DNA of 59,248 nucleotides from Clostridia bacterium (GTDB taxonomy: Bacteria > Bacillota > Clostridia > Christensenellales > Aristaeellaceae): positions 1 through 59,248 of the forward strand of contig JAFRLY010000028.1 in assembly GCA_017431005.1 (NCBI GenBank). Reading direction: 5' to 3'. The notes beneath the pieces were generated by a model that was not told the DNA's origin, searched no databases, and saw nothing but the letters and a program-made list of their open reading frames with translations. Made by a program: the position numbers and the translations under genes. Of the stretch, positions 1 through 15,751 are shown in pieces (the stretch's first letter is position 1; the number at the start of each line of letters is the position of its first letter).

Positions 1-957
1 GTACACCTCGCTGTTGAAGTGCGTGTGCGGCTTGATCGAACCCGGCTTCGCAAGAACCTGGCCGCGCTCGATCTCGTTGCGCTGTACGCCGCGGAGCAGT
101 ACGCCGATGTTGTCGCCCGCGATCGCCTGATCCAGCAGCTTACGGAACATCTCGACGCCCGTTACGACGACCGTTCTGGTCTCGTCCTTCAGTCCGACGA
201 TCTCTACGCTGTCCTGTACCTTTACCGTTCCGCGCTCTACACGGCCTGTGGCTACCGTGCCGCGGCCCGTGATCGAGAAGACGTCTTCCACCGGCATCAG
301 GAACGGCAGGTCAGACGCACGTTCCGGTGTCGGAATGTAGCTGTCTACCGCGTCCATCAGCTCGAAAATGCACTGGCATTCCGGCGTCTCTTTCGCGATC
401 TTGCCCTCTGTCAGCGCGTTCAGCGCCAGCAGTGCCGAACCCTGTACGATCGGGATGTCGTCGCCCGGGAAATCGTAGCTGCTCAGCAGCTCGCGGATCT
501 CCATCTCAACAAGCTCCAGAAGCTCCGGATCGTCGACCTGGTCCGTCTTGTTCATGAATACGATGATGTACGGTACGCCGACCTGACGGGCAAGCAGAAT
601 GTGCTCGCGGGTCTGCGGCATCGGACCGTCCGCCGCCGATACGACCAGGATCGCACCGTCCATCTGTGCCGCACCGGTGATCATGTTCTTAACATAGTCA
701 GCGTGGCCGGGGCAGTCAACGTGCGCATAGTGACGCTTCGCGGTCTCATATTCCACGTGCGCGGTGTTGATCGTGATTCCGCGTGCTTTCTCTTCCGGAG
801 CCTTGTCGATTTCGTCGTACCGCATGGCCTGGGCTTCGCCCTTCAGAGCCAGCGTCATCGTGATCGCAGCCGTCAGCGTCGTCTTGCCGTGGTCTACGTG
901 TCCGATCGTTCCGATGTTAACGTGGGGCTTTTTCCGCTCATAACGTTCTTTTGCCAT
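1..957 (-). CDS. tuf: Elongation factor Tu (partial, C-terminus off the left edge)
   Basis: EF-Tu is the GTPase that delivers aminoacyl-tRNA to the ribosomal A site in the cytoplasm. The reverse strand reads [19 protein letters not shown] and continues with the P-loop GHVDHGKT at residues 19-26, which is diagnostic. The ATG is at 955-957, behind a good purine-rich site (AAGGAGGG at 965-972). About 319 of the roughly 400 residues are present; the window edge cuts the end of domain 2 and domain 3. It is the last gene of the L7Ae-rpsL-rpsG-fusA-tuf order and starts 45 bases after fusA. Nothing suggests it is broken other than the window boundary. Confidence 0.97.
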   Translation of the reverse strand, partial: MAKERYERKKPHVNIGTIGHVDHGKTTLTAAITMTLALKGEAQAMRYDEIDKAPEEKARGITINTAHVEYETAKRHYAHVDCPGHADYVKNMITGAAQMDGAILVVSAADGPMPQTREHILLARQVGVPYIIVFMNKTDQVDDPELLELVEMEIRELLSSYDFPGDDIPIVQGSALLALNALTEGKIAKETPECQCIFELMDAVDSYIPTPERASDLPFLMPVEDVFSITGRGTVATGRVERGTVKVQDSVEIVGLKDETRTVVVTGVEMFRKLLDQAIAGDNIGVLLRGVQRNEIERGQVLAKPGSIKPHTHFNSEVY

Positions 958-1002
958 TGTAATTCCCTCCTTGTTATCCTCACAGGATATCAGTCATATG
1001 CG

Positions 1003-3111
1003 TTATACGCCTTTTTTCCCGATAATTTTTTCCGCTACGGACTTGGGAACTTCTTCATAGTGATCAAACTGCATGGTAAACATGCCTCTTCCCTGTGTCC
1101 GGGAGCGAAGGTCGGTGGTGTAGCCGAACATCTCGCTCAGCGGGACATATGCGTGGATGATCTGGTCCTGGCCCCGCATTTCGGTGCCGTCCACACGGCC
1201 GCGGCGGCTGGACACATTGCCCATCACATCGCCCAGGTACTGATCCGGCACGATGATCTCCACCTTCATCATGGGCTCCATCAGGCAGGGATCCGCTTTC
1301 CGTACAGCGTCCTTGAAAGCCATGCTCGCGGCAATCTTGTACGCCATTTCGGAGGAGTCCACCTCATGATAGGAGCCGTCTGTAACCGCTGCCTTGAAGT
1401 TCACCACTTCGTAGCCCGCGATGGCTCCGCTCTTGGCGGCTTCCTGAATACCCTGGTCGATGGGAGAAATGTATTCCTTCGGAATAACGCCGCCCACGAT
1501 CCGGCTTTCGAACTCGTATCCCTTCCCCGGTTCCTGCGGGGAGATCTCGATCCAGCAGTGGCCGTACTGGCCGTGGCCGCCTGTCTGCCGGACATAGCGT
1601 CCTTCGGCAATGGCGGTTTTCCGGATCGTTTCCTTGTAGGTGACCTGGGGCTTGCCGACAGTGGCTTCCACCTTGAATTCCCGCAGGAGACGGTCCACGA
1701 TGATTTCCAGATGGAGCTCGCCCATTCCGGCAATGATCGTCTGTCCTGTTTCCTGATTCGTATAGGTCTTGAAGGTCGGATCTTCCTCTGCCAGCCGAAG
1801 CAGCGCGTAGGTCATTTTTTCCTGACCGGCCTTTGTTTTAGGCTCAATGGCTACTTCGATCACAGGGTCCGGGAATACCATACTTTCCAGAATAATCTGA
1901 TGATTCTCATCACACAGCGTATCGCCTGTCGTCGTATCCTTCAGACCGACCGCGCCGGCGATTTCACCGGTATAAATGGTTTCCACTTCTTCCCGGTGAT
2001 TGGCGTGCATCAGCATGATGCGGCTCATGCGCTCCCGCTTCTGTTTGGTGGAGTTCATCACATAGTTGCCGGCTGCCAGCGTTCCGGAATATACCCGGAA
2101 GAATGCCAGCTTGCCCACGAAGGGGTCAACCATGATTTTGAACGCCAGGGCGGAGAAAGGTTCGTCATCGGAAGGATGCCGCTCCATCTTCTTCTCCGGA
2201 TCATCAGGATCCGTGCCCTCGATAGCGGGAATATCCAGCGGACTGGGCATGTAATCAATCACAGCGTCCAGAAGAGGCTGAACACCCTTATTCCGGTAGC
2301 TCGTCCCGCACAGAACAGGATTCATTGTGCAGGCAATCGTGCATTTCCGGATCGCTCCGCGGATTTCTTCCTCTGTCAGGTCTGCGCCTTCCAGATATTT
2401 CTCCATCAGAGCGTCGTCGGTTTCTGCTACCTTTTCGATCAGGTTGGCGCGGTATTCCTCAGCCATTTCCATCATGTCCTCAGGAATATCTTCATCCCGG
2501 ACATCCTGGCCGAGATCATCGTAATAGATCTCAGCGCGCATCCGGACCAGATCGATAATGCCGCGGAAAGAGTTTTCCTTTCCAATGGGCAGCTGAATCG
2601 GAACCGCATTGGCTCCCAGCCGTTCCTTCATCATTTCCACGACCCGGTAGAAGTCAGCGCCGGTGATATCCATCTTGTTCACATACGCCATGCGGGGAAC
2701 ATGATAGGTCTCAGCCTGCTTCCACACGGTTTCACTCTGAGGCTCCACGCCGCCTTTGGCACAGAAGACGCTGACAGCGCCGTCCAGTACCCGCAGGCTC
2801 CGCTCGACCTCCACCGTGAAATCCACGTGGCCGGGGGTGTCGATAATGTTGATACGGTATTGTTTTTTGTCATTGCCCGGGTCATGGGGATCATGCCAGA
2901 AACAGGTTGTCGCCGCGGAAGTGATCGTAATGCCGCGCTCCTGCTCCTGTGCCATCCAGTCCATGGTGGCCGTGCCTTCATGCGTTTCGCCGATACGGTG
3001 ATTCTTGCCTGTATAGAAAAGAATACGCTCGGTTGTCGTTGTCTTTCCGGCATCGATGTGCGCCATGATGCCAATATTCCTGACTCTTTCAAGCGGGTGG
3101 CTTCTTGCCAT
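1003..3111 (-). CDS. fusA: Elongation factor G
   Basis: EF-G is the translocation GTPase; it moves tRNA and mRNA after peptide-bond formation and helps split ribosomes with RRF. At 702 residues it has the normal length. The N-terminal G domain shows AHIDAGKT at 17-24, the switch region with [14 protein letters not shown], and NKMD. The C-terminal part has the [14 protein letters not shown] and RRGRVDG regions of domains IV and V. The start follows an AAAGGAGC site (reverse strand, near 3125). It sits between rpsG (51-base gap) and tuf in the str operon. Confidence 0.98.
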   Translation of the reverse strand: MARSHPLERVRNIGIMAHIDAGKTTTTERILFYTGKNHRIGETHEGTATMDWMAQEQERGITITSAATTCFWHDPHDPGNDKKQYRINIIDTPGHVDFTVEVERSLRVLDGAVSVFCAKGGVEPQSETVWKQAETYHVPRMAYVNKMDITGADFYRVVEMMKERLGANAVPIQLPIGKENSFRGIIDLVRMRAEIYYDDLGQDVRDEDIPEDMMEMAEEYRANLIEKVAETDDALMEKYLEGADLTEEEIRGAIRKCTIACTMNPVLCGTSYRNKGVQPLLDAVIDYMPSPLDIPAIEGTDPDDPEKKMERHPSDDEPFSALAFKIMVDPFVGKLAFFRVYSGTLAAGNYVMNSTKQKRERMSRIMLMHANHREEVETIYTGEIAGAVGLKDTTTGDTLCDENHQIILESMVFPDPVIEVAIEPKTKAGQEKMTYALLRLAEEDPTFKTYTNQETGQTIIAGMGELHLEIIVDRLLREFKVEATVGKPQVTYKETIRKTAIAEGRYVRQTGGHGQYGHCWIEISPQEPGKGYEFESRIVGGVIPKEYISPIDQGIQEAAKSGAIAGYEVVNFKAAVTDGSYHEVDSSEMAYKIAASMAFKDAVRKADPCLMEPMMKVEIIVPDQYLGDVMGNVSSRRGRVDGTEMRGQDQIIHAYVPLSEMFGYTTDLRSRTQGRGMFTMQFDHYEEVPKSVAEKIIGKKGV

Positions 3112-3162
3112 GTGGGATATTTGCTCCTTTCAGCTACTGCCTGGTTTCACAAGTGAAACGTC

Positions 3163-3633
3163 TCACCAGCGGTAGTGAGCGAATGCCTTGTTGGCCTCGG
3201 CCATCCGGTGCATTTCTTCTTTACGCTTTACAGCGGCACCGGTGTTGTTGGCTGCGTCCATCAGCTCAGCGGCAAGCCGTTCAGCCATGGTCTTCTCTCC
3301 GCGTTTCCGGGAGAAATCAACGATCCAGCGCAGGGCCAGGGTCTGGCGGCGCTCGGGACGGATTTCAATCGGGACCTGGTAGGTGGCACCGCCGACGCGG
3401 CGAGCCTTGACTTCCAGCTGGGGAGCGACGTTGTTCAGGGCAGCCTGGAAAACTTCTGTTGCTTCCTTGCCAGTCTTGTCAGCAACAGTCTTAAAAGCTT
3501 CATAGCAAACGTTCTGCGCGACACCGCGCTTTCCGTCCAGCATGATCTGATTGATCAGTTTGGTAACCACTGTCGTCCCGTAAACAGGATCCGGCAGTAC
3601 TTCACGCTTCGGTATAAAACCGCGACGGGGCAT
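3163..3633 (-). CDS. rpsG: 30S ribosomal protein S7
   Basis: S7 is a primary 16S rRNA binder that nucleates assembly of the 30S head. The protein is 156 residues, the family length, starts [19 protein letters not shown] and ends [11 protein letters not shown], both typical. An AGGAGGG site precedes the ATG. It is separated from rpsL by 206 bases, an unusually wide gap inside this operon. In Escherichia coli S7 represses translation by binding the rpsL-rpsG junction, so this spacer may be regulatory here as well (inference). Confidence 0.98.
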   Translation of the reverse strand: MPRRGFIPKREVLPDPVYGTTVVTKLINQIMLDGKRGVAQNVCYEAFKTVADKTGKEATEVFQAALNNVAPQLEVKARRVGGATYQVPIEIRPERRQTLALRWIVDFSRKRGEKTMAERLAAELMDAANNTGAAVKRKEEMHRMAEANKAFAHYRW

Positions 3634-3839
3634 AGGTTTCCCTCCTCATTGTTTTTCCGTTGTAAGTCCTTTGCTCTCTCTTCCTCCGGCCATGTGTCAG
3701 CATCACACGGCCCCGGCCACGATCAGGCCGGCCGACCCTTTCGCCGGCTTCCTCCCAACCCCGTATTTCTGTTCCGAAAAACACGCTGGTCAGGCGGCGC
3801 GAAAATCAGTCGTTTCGGACTGCGGCGACAGCGGCAGTC
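3634..3839 (-). other. Wide rpsL-rpsG intercistronic region with inverted repeats
   Basis: This 206-base spacer has no convincing gene. Directly behind the rpsL stop the reverse strand can fold GACTGC (3834-3839) with GCAGTC (3818-3823). Further downstream there are GGCCGG-rich complementary segments around 3700-3745 and a GTGT/ACAC hairpin near 3694-3708. It could be an S7 autoregulatory site or a partial attenuator, but no U-tract terminator is seen. The assignment is inference. Confidence 0.4.
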
Positions 3840-4214
3840 TTACTTCTTCGGGCGCTTTGCGCCATACAGGGAACGCGCCTGCATCCGCTTGGCCACACCG
3901 GCGGTATCCAGAGCACCGCGGATGATGTGATAACGAACGCCGGGCAGATCCCGAACACGGCCGCCGCGGATCAGCACAACGCTGTGTTCCTGCAGGTTGT
4001 GGCCGATACCGGGGATGTAGCAGGTACCTTCGATGGAGTTCGTCAGGCGGATTCTCGCGATCTTCCGCAGAGCGGAATTGGGCTTCTTGGGCGTCTGTGT
4101 CTTGACGCTCAGGCACACACCGCGCTTCTGGGGGCAACCCTGCAGAATCGGAGCGGTGGGCTTTTTTACAGCCCGTTCACGGCCCTTACGGACAAGCTGA
4201 TTAATTGTGGGCAT
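3840..4214 (-). CDS. rpsL: 30S ribosomal protein S12 (with Arg88)
   Basis: S12 lies at the decoding centre and controls tRNA selection accuracy. It is 124 residues, starting [19 protein letters not shown] chose the ATG at 4212-4214, which follows AGGAGGTGCACTC; an in-frame upstream ATG would add 12 unrelated residues and lacks support. The streptomycin loop TPKKPNS keeps Lys43, but the second loop reads [12 protein letters not shown], so residue 88 is Arg (codon at 3951-3953) where Lys is the usual residue. Lys88Arg is a classic streptomycin-resistance change in mycobacteria, with the same site implicated in E. coli. Confidence 0.98.
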   Translation of the reverse strand: MPTINQLVRKGRERAVKKPTAPILQGCPQKRGVCLSVKTQTPKKPNSALRKIARIRLTNSIEGTCYIPGIGHNLQEHSVVLIRGGRVRDLPGVRYHIIRGALDTAGVAKRMQARSLYGAKRPKK

Positions 4215-4276
4215 GAGTGCACCTCCTAATAATATCCGTAGACCCCGCAACCCTCAGGGTCGTACAGGCAAAAGGG

Positions 4277-4519
4277 TTACTTGAGCAGTCCGGCGGCGGC
4301 GGCAGGAACCTGCACCCCGCAGACCATCCCAAGCTCTTTCATGGACGGGACTCTGACGCAGGGAACCCCGGCAGCCTCCGCCGCCCGGACAACCTGCTGA
4401 TAAATGAACGTGTCCGCGTCCGTCGCCGCGTATACCTTGCTCAGCTCACCGGCCTTCAGGGCGCGGATAACCTGCTTGGTTCCGACTACGCAGCGGCCGC
4501 CGGTCTTAAGCGCTTCCAT
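4277..4519 (-). CDS. rplGB: L7Ae-family ribosomal / K-turn-binding protein
   Basis: This is the small L7Ae/L30e/S12e/Gadd45-family protein that precedes rpsL in many Bacillota (YbxF in Bacillus); family members bind kink-turn RNA and some associate with ribosomes. It is 80 residues from MEALKTGGRCVVGTKQVIRA, with the typical VYAATDAD and VPCVRVPSMKELG stretches. I prefer the ATG at 4517-4519 because AAAGGAGG lies 12-19 bases upstream; a start 13 codons earlier would place that site inside the gene. It opens the str transcription unit, 62 bases ahead of rpsL. Confidence 0.9.
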   Translation of the reverse strand: MEALKTGGRCVVGTKQVIRALKAGELSKVYAATDADTFIYQQVVRAAEAAGVPCVRVPSMKELGMVCGVQVPAAAAGLLK

Positions 4520-4569
4520 CGTCCGAAAAGCCTCCTTTCGCTGCCCGGAGAAGCGCACCGAAAAGGCAT
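4486..4569 (-). CDS. Possible 27-codon upstream frame overlapping the L7Ae-like gene
   Basis: An ATG at 4567-4569 with AAGGGAG four bases upstream opens a 27-codon frame. It covers the ribosome binding site and start of the L7Ae-like gene in a different frame and stops at TAG (4486-4488). It would lie about 25 bases into the str transcript. The peptide is Arg-rich and has no recognisable domain. The short spacing and lack of comparison make this only a candidate for a coupling or leader frame. Confidence 0.2.
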   Translation of the reverse strand: MPFRCASPGSERRLFGRWKRLRPAAAA

Positions 4570-4600
4570 ACTGCTCCCTTAGGCATACAGCAACTTGGTA

Positions 4601-4629
4601 ATCTTAACACCTGAGCCTTTGGTTGTCAA
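4601..4629 (-). promoter_or_regulatory. Promoter of the str operon
   Basis: On the reverse strand TTGACA (4624-4629) is followed after exactly 17 bases by TAAGAT (4601-4606). Transcription would start near 4594 and give a leader of about 75 bases before the L7Ae-like gene. No other good promoter is seen before rpsL, so it probably drives all five genes. Confidence 0.8.
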
Positions 4630-4685
4630 CGGTTTCTTATGATTTTTTCTTTCAGAAAGGAGATTCTGAACGGCAGGAATGCCTT

Positions 4686-5597
4686 TCACCGGACGGGAAC
4701 GTATTCACACAGCCAGCGGACGCCGTCCGTCTCCAGATGCAGAAACAGCCGGTCGCGGTTTGTATAAACCATTCCGACGCCTTTTGCTCTCAGATACCGC
4801 CAGGATTCTCCGAATCCGCGGTAGTTTGTGATCACGGCAATCTGCGGGCCGACCGCGTTCAGGAACGCGTCCTCCATCGGCAGTTTCCCGTGATGCGGAT
4901 ATTTCAGAATATCAGCCTTCAGTCTCTCGGCGCCGACCTCCGTCAGCAGAAGCCTCTGGCCGGGCTTTTCCATGTCCGCCATAAACAGCATGGTCCGTTC
5001 ACCGTATCTGAGCATAGTCTGCGCACTGAGGTCGTTCATCGTCAGCCCCTCCTGGCTCTTCTGCCAGATATGCAGCGTGACTGCGCCGTCGCCCATGGAG
5101 AACTGATCTTCATCGCCGTAATGGGTGACACGGATTCCTGCCTCGGCGGCAAAGGCCATCGCGTCCTGCATATGAACGGTTGAATCCTCCGGAAAGCAGA
5201 TCATCAGTTCTTCAATTTTCGCCGTCTCAGCGGTCAGGCGCAGGCCGCTCAGATGATCATGATGCGGATGGGAATTGAAGAGCCTGTCGATTTTTTGAAT
5301 GCCCAGCTGTTTCATCAGAAGAACAAGACGCTTCGCGGCCCTTTCGTCGCCGCAGTCAATCATCCACGTGTCTCCGCCGTACATCAGTATGGCCGCGTCC
5401 GCGTCCCGGATATCAGGCATCCAGATTTCCAGCAGCTGTGCGCCGGCATCAAAATGAAAATCAGCGCACGTGTCGGCTTTCACCGTGCGGTCAATCAGGT
5501 CAGGATACACCCTGGCGTTTTCCGCCGTGCAGGCACCCGTGCGCAGAATCAATGCAAGCGTACAGAATAAAAAGAAAAAAGAGACGTACCTTTTCAT
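4686..5597 (-). CDS. Exported metallo-beta-lactamase-fold hydrolase (ComEC C-domain-like)
   Basis: The protein is 303 residues from MKRYVSFFFLFCTLALILR, an N-terminal signal or anchor segment; a Cys at residue 23 makes a lipoprotein possible but the lipobox is poor. The metal-binding signature HPHHDH is at 110-115, with ILKYPHHGK later, the pattern of the ComEC/Rec2 C-terminal beta-lactamase domain and its free-standing secreted relatives. These are thought to hydrolyse phosphodiesters or nucleic acids outside the membrane. The substrate here is unknown. I chose the ATG at 5595-5597 because AGGAGG sits just ahead of it. It lies alone between the divergent str and rpoBC units. Confidence 0.8.
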   Translation of the reverse strand: MKRYVSFFFLFCTLALILRTGACTAENARVYPDLIDRTVKADTCADFHFDAGAQLLEIWMPDIRDADAAILMYGGDTWMIDCGDERAAKRLVLLMKQLGIQKIDRLFNSHPHHDHLSGLRLTAETAKIEELMICFPEDSTVHMQDAMAFAAEAGIRVTHYGDEDQFSMGDGAVTLHIWQKSQEGLTMNDLSAQTMLRYGERTMLFMADMEKPGQRLLLTEVGAERLKADILKYPHHGKLPMEDAFLNAVGPQIAVITNYRGFGESWRYLRAKGVGMVYTNRDRLFLHLETDGVRWLCEYVPVR

Positions 5598-5672
5598 CTT
5601 GCCTCCTGAAAGCAAAATTCAGTTATATATAATAGGTAGAAATTCTGTCATGCTCCGACGCGGCAATTTTCA

Positions 5673-5701
5673 TTGACAAGCGTGAAAAACTATGATAGAC
5701 T
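5673..5701 (+). promoter_or_regulatory. Promoter of rpoB-rpoC
   Basis: TTGACA (5673-5678), 17 bases, then TAGACT (5696-5701). The resulting leader of about 140 bases contains a small stem around the TGCAAGTGCTTTTTGCA segment near 5777-5795. The usual rplJ-rplL genes are not upstream, so rpoB has its own promoter. Confidence 0.75.
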
Positions 5702-5848
5702 TTATGATTGCATCAGTATCGACGTATGCTGTCTGCAGGATCTTCCGGTTCCTCATTTTACACATCCGGGCGGGGAATTGCAAGTGCTTTTTGCAGGGTG
5801 GCGCATACGGCGTTTCTGGTCGGACAAAATAAGGGGTGATTTCATAAA

Positions 5849-9745
<3,897 letters not shown>

Positions 9746-9763
9746 GAAGGGAGTGTGCCCCTT

Positions 9764-13333
<3,570 letters not shown>

Positions 13334-13368
13334 CGGCCAGGCGCCGGATAATCTTTAAAGCATTATGG

Positions 13369-13398
13369 ACCGCTGTCAGCGCAGCGGTTCTTTTTTTT
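13369..13398 (+). terminator. Rho-independent terminator of rpoBC
   Basis: ACCGCTG (13369-13375) pairs with CAGCGGT (13382-13388) around TCAGCG, followed by a run of eight T at 13391-13398. It lies 36 bases after the rpoC stop. Confidence 0.9.
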
Positions 13399-13409
13399 GT
13401 AATATTTTG

Positions 13410-13438
13410 TTGACTTTTGAAACATTTTATGTTAGTAT
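13410..13438 (+). promoter_or_regulatory. Promoter and putative operator of the S24 repressor gene
   Basis: TTGACT (13410-13415), 17 bases, TAGTAT (13433-13438). Between the two boxes lies the perfect inverted repeat AACAT-TTT-ATGTT (13421-13433), well placed for autorepression by the downstream HTH protein. GAAACA also occurs twice, at 13419 and at 13440. Operator function is inferred. Confidence 0.65.
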
Positions 13439-13460
13439 ATGAAACACAAGGAGGGATTGT

Positions 13461-14234
13461 ATGGCGAAACAGGATTATGCGCGGGTCATCCGCGAGGCGC
13501 GTAAAAATGCCGGCCTGAGCCAGGAAGGGCTTGCGGCACGTCTGGGCGTTTCGAGGAATGCGGTTGCCGGATGGGAAACCGGGCATTCCCGTCCCGACCT
13601 GGATCTCATTGCCGACCTTTGCCATGCCCTTCAGATCTCAACCGATCATTTTTTCGGCAGGCCTGCTTCTCCCGCCGCCCAGTCAAGGAAAGCGCTGAAT
13701 CTCTTCGCTTCGCTTAAGCCGGATGACCGGCAGGTCATTCTCTGGCAGATGCAGGCGCTTGCTGATCACCGACGTGAGCAGCTTCTCGAAGATGTACGGC
13801 ATCAGCTCATCCCTCTCTACAGGAACGATCTCGGTGCGGCTGCCGGTTTCGGAGCGCCTCTCGGAGATTCTTCCGGTGAGATGATTTACCTTCTCCGTGA
13901 TCCTCTGACAGAGCAGGCGGATGAGGTGATCACGGTGTCCGGCCGCAGCATGGAACCCACCTTCCATGACGGGGATCTGGTGCTGGTTCAGCATACCGGA
14001 GAGCTGCACCCGGGCGACCTTGGAATCTTCCTGGTGGATAATGAAGGATTTATCAAGGAGTACAGGAAAGACGGGCTGCATTCCCACAATCCGGCTTATC
14101 CCGTCATGACATTCAATGAAAACCAGAATGTCCGCTGCATCGGTAAGGTACTCGGGCAGGTCACCCCTGAACAGCTTCCCTCTTCCCGGCAGCTTCAGCT
14201 GATGGAGGAAGTATCGCGTACAAAACGCATTTAA
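13461..14234 (+). CDS. XRE-family repressor with LexA/S24 self-cleavage domain
   Basis: The 257-residue protein has an N-terminal helix-turn-helix (about 8-62, LSQEGLAARLGVSRNAVAGWE) and a C-terminal S24 peptidase domain with VSGRSMEPTFHDGD, where Ser163 is the nucleophile, and GFIKEYRK with Lys199 as general base; their spacing fits LexA and CI. Such proteins repress until RecA-stimulated or other cleavage. The preceding promoter holds a likely operator. It is followed 12 bases later by an unknown 82-residue gene and a terminator, and there is no phage gene nearby. A host stress regulator is more likely than a prophage remnant. Confidence 0.9.
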   Translation: MAKQDYARVIREARKNAGLSQEGLAARLGVSRNAVAGWETGHSRPDLDLIADLCHALQISTDHFFGRPASPAAQSRKALNLFASLKPDDRQVILWQMQALADHRREQLLEDVRHQLIPLYRNDLGAAAGFGAPLGDSSGEMIYLLRDPLTEQADEVITVSGRSMEPTFHDGDLVLVQHTGELHPGDLGIFLVDNEGFIKEYRKDGLHSHNPAYPVMTFNENQNVRCIGKVLGQVTPEQLPSSRQLQLMEEVSRTKRI

Positions 14235-14246
14235 GGAGGATATCAC

Positions 14247-14495
14247 ATGAACATGATGAAATATGATACCATTGCTTCCATCAATTCCTCTCTTCTGTTT
14301 TCGTCGCATGAGCCCTATCAGGCGCCTGCCCTTCATCCCTGGCAGTATGTGCAGATGGAGTATGAGCGCGTCGGCCTGACGCCTCCTGCTTACATCCCCG
14401 ATTTTGATACCATGGAGGACGCTGAAATCTGGATGTGTCTGGACAGGCAGTATAATCTCCGTCTCCGCGAGTACGCCTGGGCTCAGGCTGTCTGA
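14247..14495 (+). CDS. Unknown 82-residue protein, partner gene of the S24 repressor
   Basis: I do not recognise the family. It begins MNMMKYDTIASINSS and its C-terminal half is acidic and aromatic (TPPAYIPDFDTMEDAEIWM, then DRQYNLRLREYAW). No signal peptide, membrane segment or Cys cluster is seen. AAGGAGGATATCAC precedes the ATG and a terminator follows, so it is a real gene in a two-gene unit with the repressor. A role as co-factor or antagonist of the repressor is only a guess from context. Confidence 0.75.
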   Translation: MNMMKYDTIASINSSLLFSSHEPYQAPALHPWQYVQMEYERVGLTPPAYIPDFDTMEDAEIWMCLDRQYNLRLREYAWAQAV

Positions 14496-14504
14496 AAAAG
14501 CGCT

Positions 14505-14526
14505 GCCGGCTGTGCCGGCTTTTTTT
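14505..14526 (+). terminator. Terminator of the repressor operon
   Basis: GCCGGC (14505-14510), TGT, GCCGGC (14514-14519), then seven T. It lies immediately after the 82-residue gene. Confidence 0.85.
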
Positions 14527-14546
14527 GTTTTCTTCCTGTATTTTGC

Positions 14547-14618
14547 TTGCCTTTTCCTGAAATATAAGGCATACTACATATGCGGTTCGTTTTTAACCCG
14601 CCGGGACAGAGTTGTCCC
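14547..14618 (+). promoter_or_regulatory. Probable serC-serA promoter and leader stem
   Basis: TTGCCT (14547-14552), 17 bases, CATACT (14570-14575) is the best promoter match. The leader holds a stem GGGACA/TGTCCC (14603-14608 with 14613-14618) with a four-base loop, 20 bases ahead of the GGAGG site. No known riboswitch is recognised. Confidence 0.45.
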
Positions 14619-14649
14619 AATCACAATGACCAATGGAGGTATTTTTTTC

Positions 14650-15726
14650 ATGGAACGTGTTTACAACTTTTCTCCGGGACCTTCTCAGCTGGCCCTCCCT
14701 GTGCTTGAACAGGCTAAAAAAGATCTTCTCTGCTACGGGGAGACGGGTATGTCCGTCATGGAAATGAGCCACCGAAGCAAGATGTATACAGATATTTATG
14801 ATAAGGCTGTCGCTGACCTGCGCGACCTGATGAATATCCCGGATACCTATGATGTTCTGTTCCTGCAGGGCGGCGCTACCCAGCAGTTCTCCGCGGTTCC
14901 GCTCAATCTGATGGTGAACCGTAAAGCGGATTATCTGGACACGGGTAATTTCGCGCATCTGGCTGCTGAGGAAGCGAAACGGTACGGTGAAGTAAATGTC
15001 GTCGCCTCCAGCCGGGAGGATACCTACACCTATATCCCTGATTTCAGCAAAATCTCCTGGACTGAGGATGCCGATTATGTGCATATCACTCAGAACAATA
15101 CGATTTACGGAACCAGGTATACCAGCCTTCCTGAAACGAATGCTCCCCTTGTCTGCGATGCCAGCAGCATGATTCTTTCCGAAACCATGGATGTGACGCG
15201 CTACGGCGCGATTTATGCCGGTGCTCAGAAGAACATCGGACCCAGCGGATTATGCGTCCTGATCGTTCGCAAGGATCTTCTTGGGCATGCCATGGACGTC
15301 TGCCCGAAGCTCCTGAACTGGGAAGTTCAGGCCAAGGCCGGAAGCATGTACAACACGCCGAACACCTGGGGTATTTATATTGCCGGCCTGACCTTTGCCT
15401 GGCTGAAATCCATCGGCGGTGTGGAAGCCATTGAAAAGGTCAACATTGAAAAGGCTTCCCTTCTGTATGATTTCCTGGACGGCAGCAAGCTTTTCAAAGC
15501 GACCGCTCAGAAGGAATATCGCAGCCGTATGAACGTAACCTTCGTCACCGGCAATCCGGATTCCGATGCTGCTTTTGTCAAGGCAGCCGCGGCCGAAGGG
15601 CTCGTTAACCTGAAGGGTCACCGCAGCGTAGGCGGCATGCGCGCCAGTATCTATAACGCAATGCCTCTCGAAGGCGTACAGAAGCTGGTCGCCTTTATGA
15701 AGAAGTTTGAGGCGGCCCAGCTGTAA
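14650..15726 (+). CDS. serC: Phosphoserine aminotransferase
   Basis: SerC is a PLP enzyme that converts 3-phosphohydroxypyruvate and glutamate to phosphoserine and 2-oxoglutarate in serine biosynthesis. The 358-residue protein starts MERVYNFSPGPSQLALPVLE, has LQGGATQQFSAVPLNL, and the PLP lysine in YAGAQKNIGPSGL. The ATG at 14650 follows GGAGG; the frame stays open upstream but without a matching site. It lies 25 bases before serA; serB is not in the window. Confidence 0.96.
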   Translation: MERVYNFSPGPSQLALPVLEQAKKDLLCYGETGMSVMEMSHRSKMYTDIYDKAVADLRDLMNIPDTYDVLFLQGGATQQFSAVPLNLMVNRKADYLDTGNFAHLAAEEAKRYGEVNVVASSREDTYTYIPDFSKISWTEDADYVHITQNNTIYGTRYTSLPETNAPLVCDASSMILSETMDVTRYGAIYAGAQKNIGPSGLCVLIVRKDLLGHAMDVCPKLLNWEVQAKAGSMYNTPNTWGIYIAGLTFAWLKSIGGVEAIEKVNIEKASLLYDFLDGSKLFKATAQKEYRSRMNVTFVTGNPDSDAAFVKAAAAEGLVNLKGHRSVGGMRASIYNAMPLEGVQKLVAFMKKFEAAQL

Positions 15727-15751
15727 ATCAAAATATGTCAGGAGATGCACT

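Noticed and set aside
19-3156. A 1045-codon open frame antisense to tuf and fusA
   Set aside because: It mirrors highly conserved coding sequence and has no ribosome site or family likeness; long antisense frames are expected in G+C-biased core genes.
4630-4685. A terminator for the exported hydrolase gene
   Set aside because: The stem TTCAGAA/TTCTGAA lacks a T-run on the gene's strand.
5725-5838. A 37-codon frame in the rpoB leader
   Set aside because: No ribosome site ahead of its ATG; it only overlaps the rpoB site by chance.
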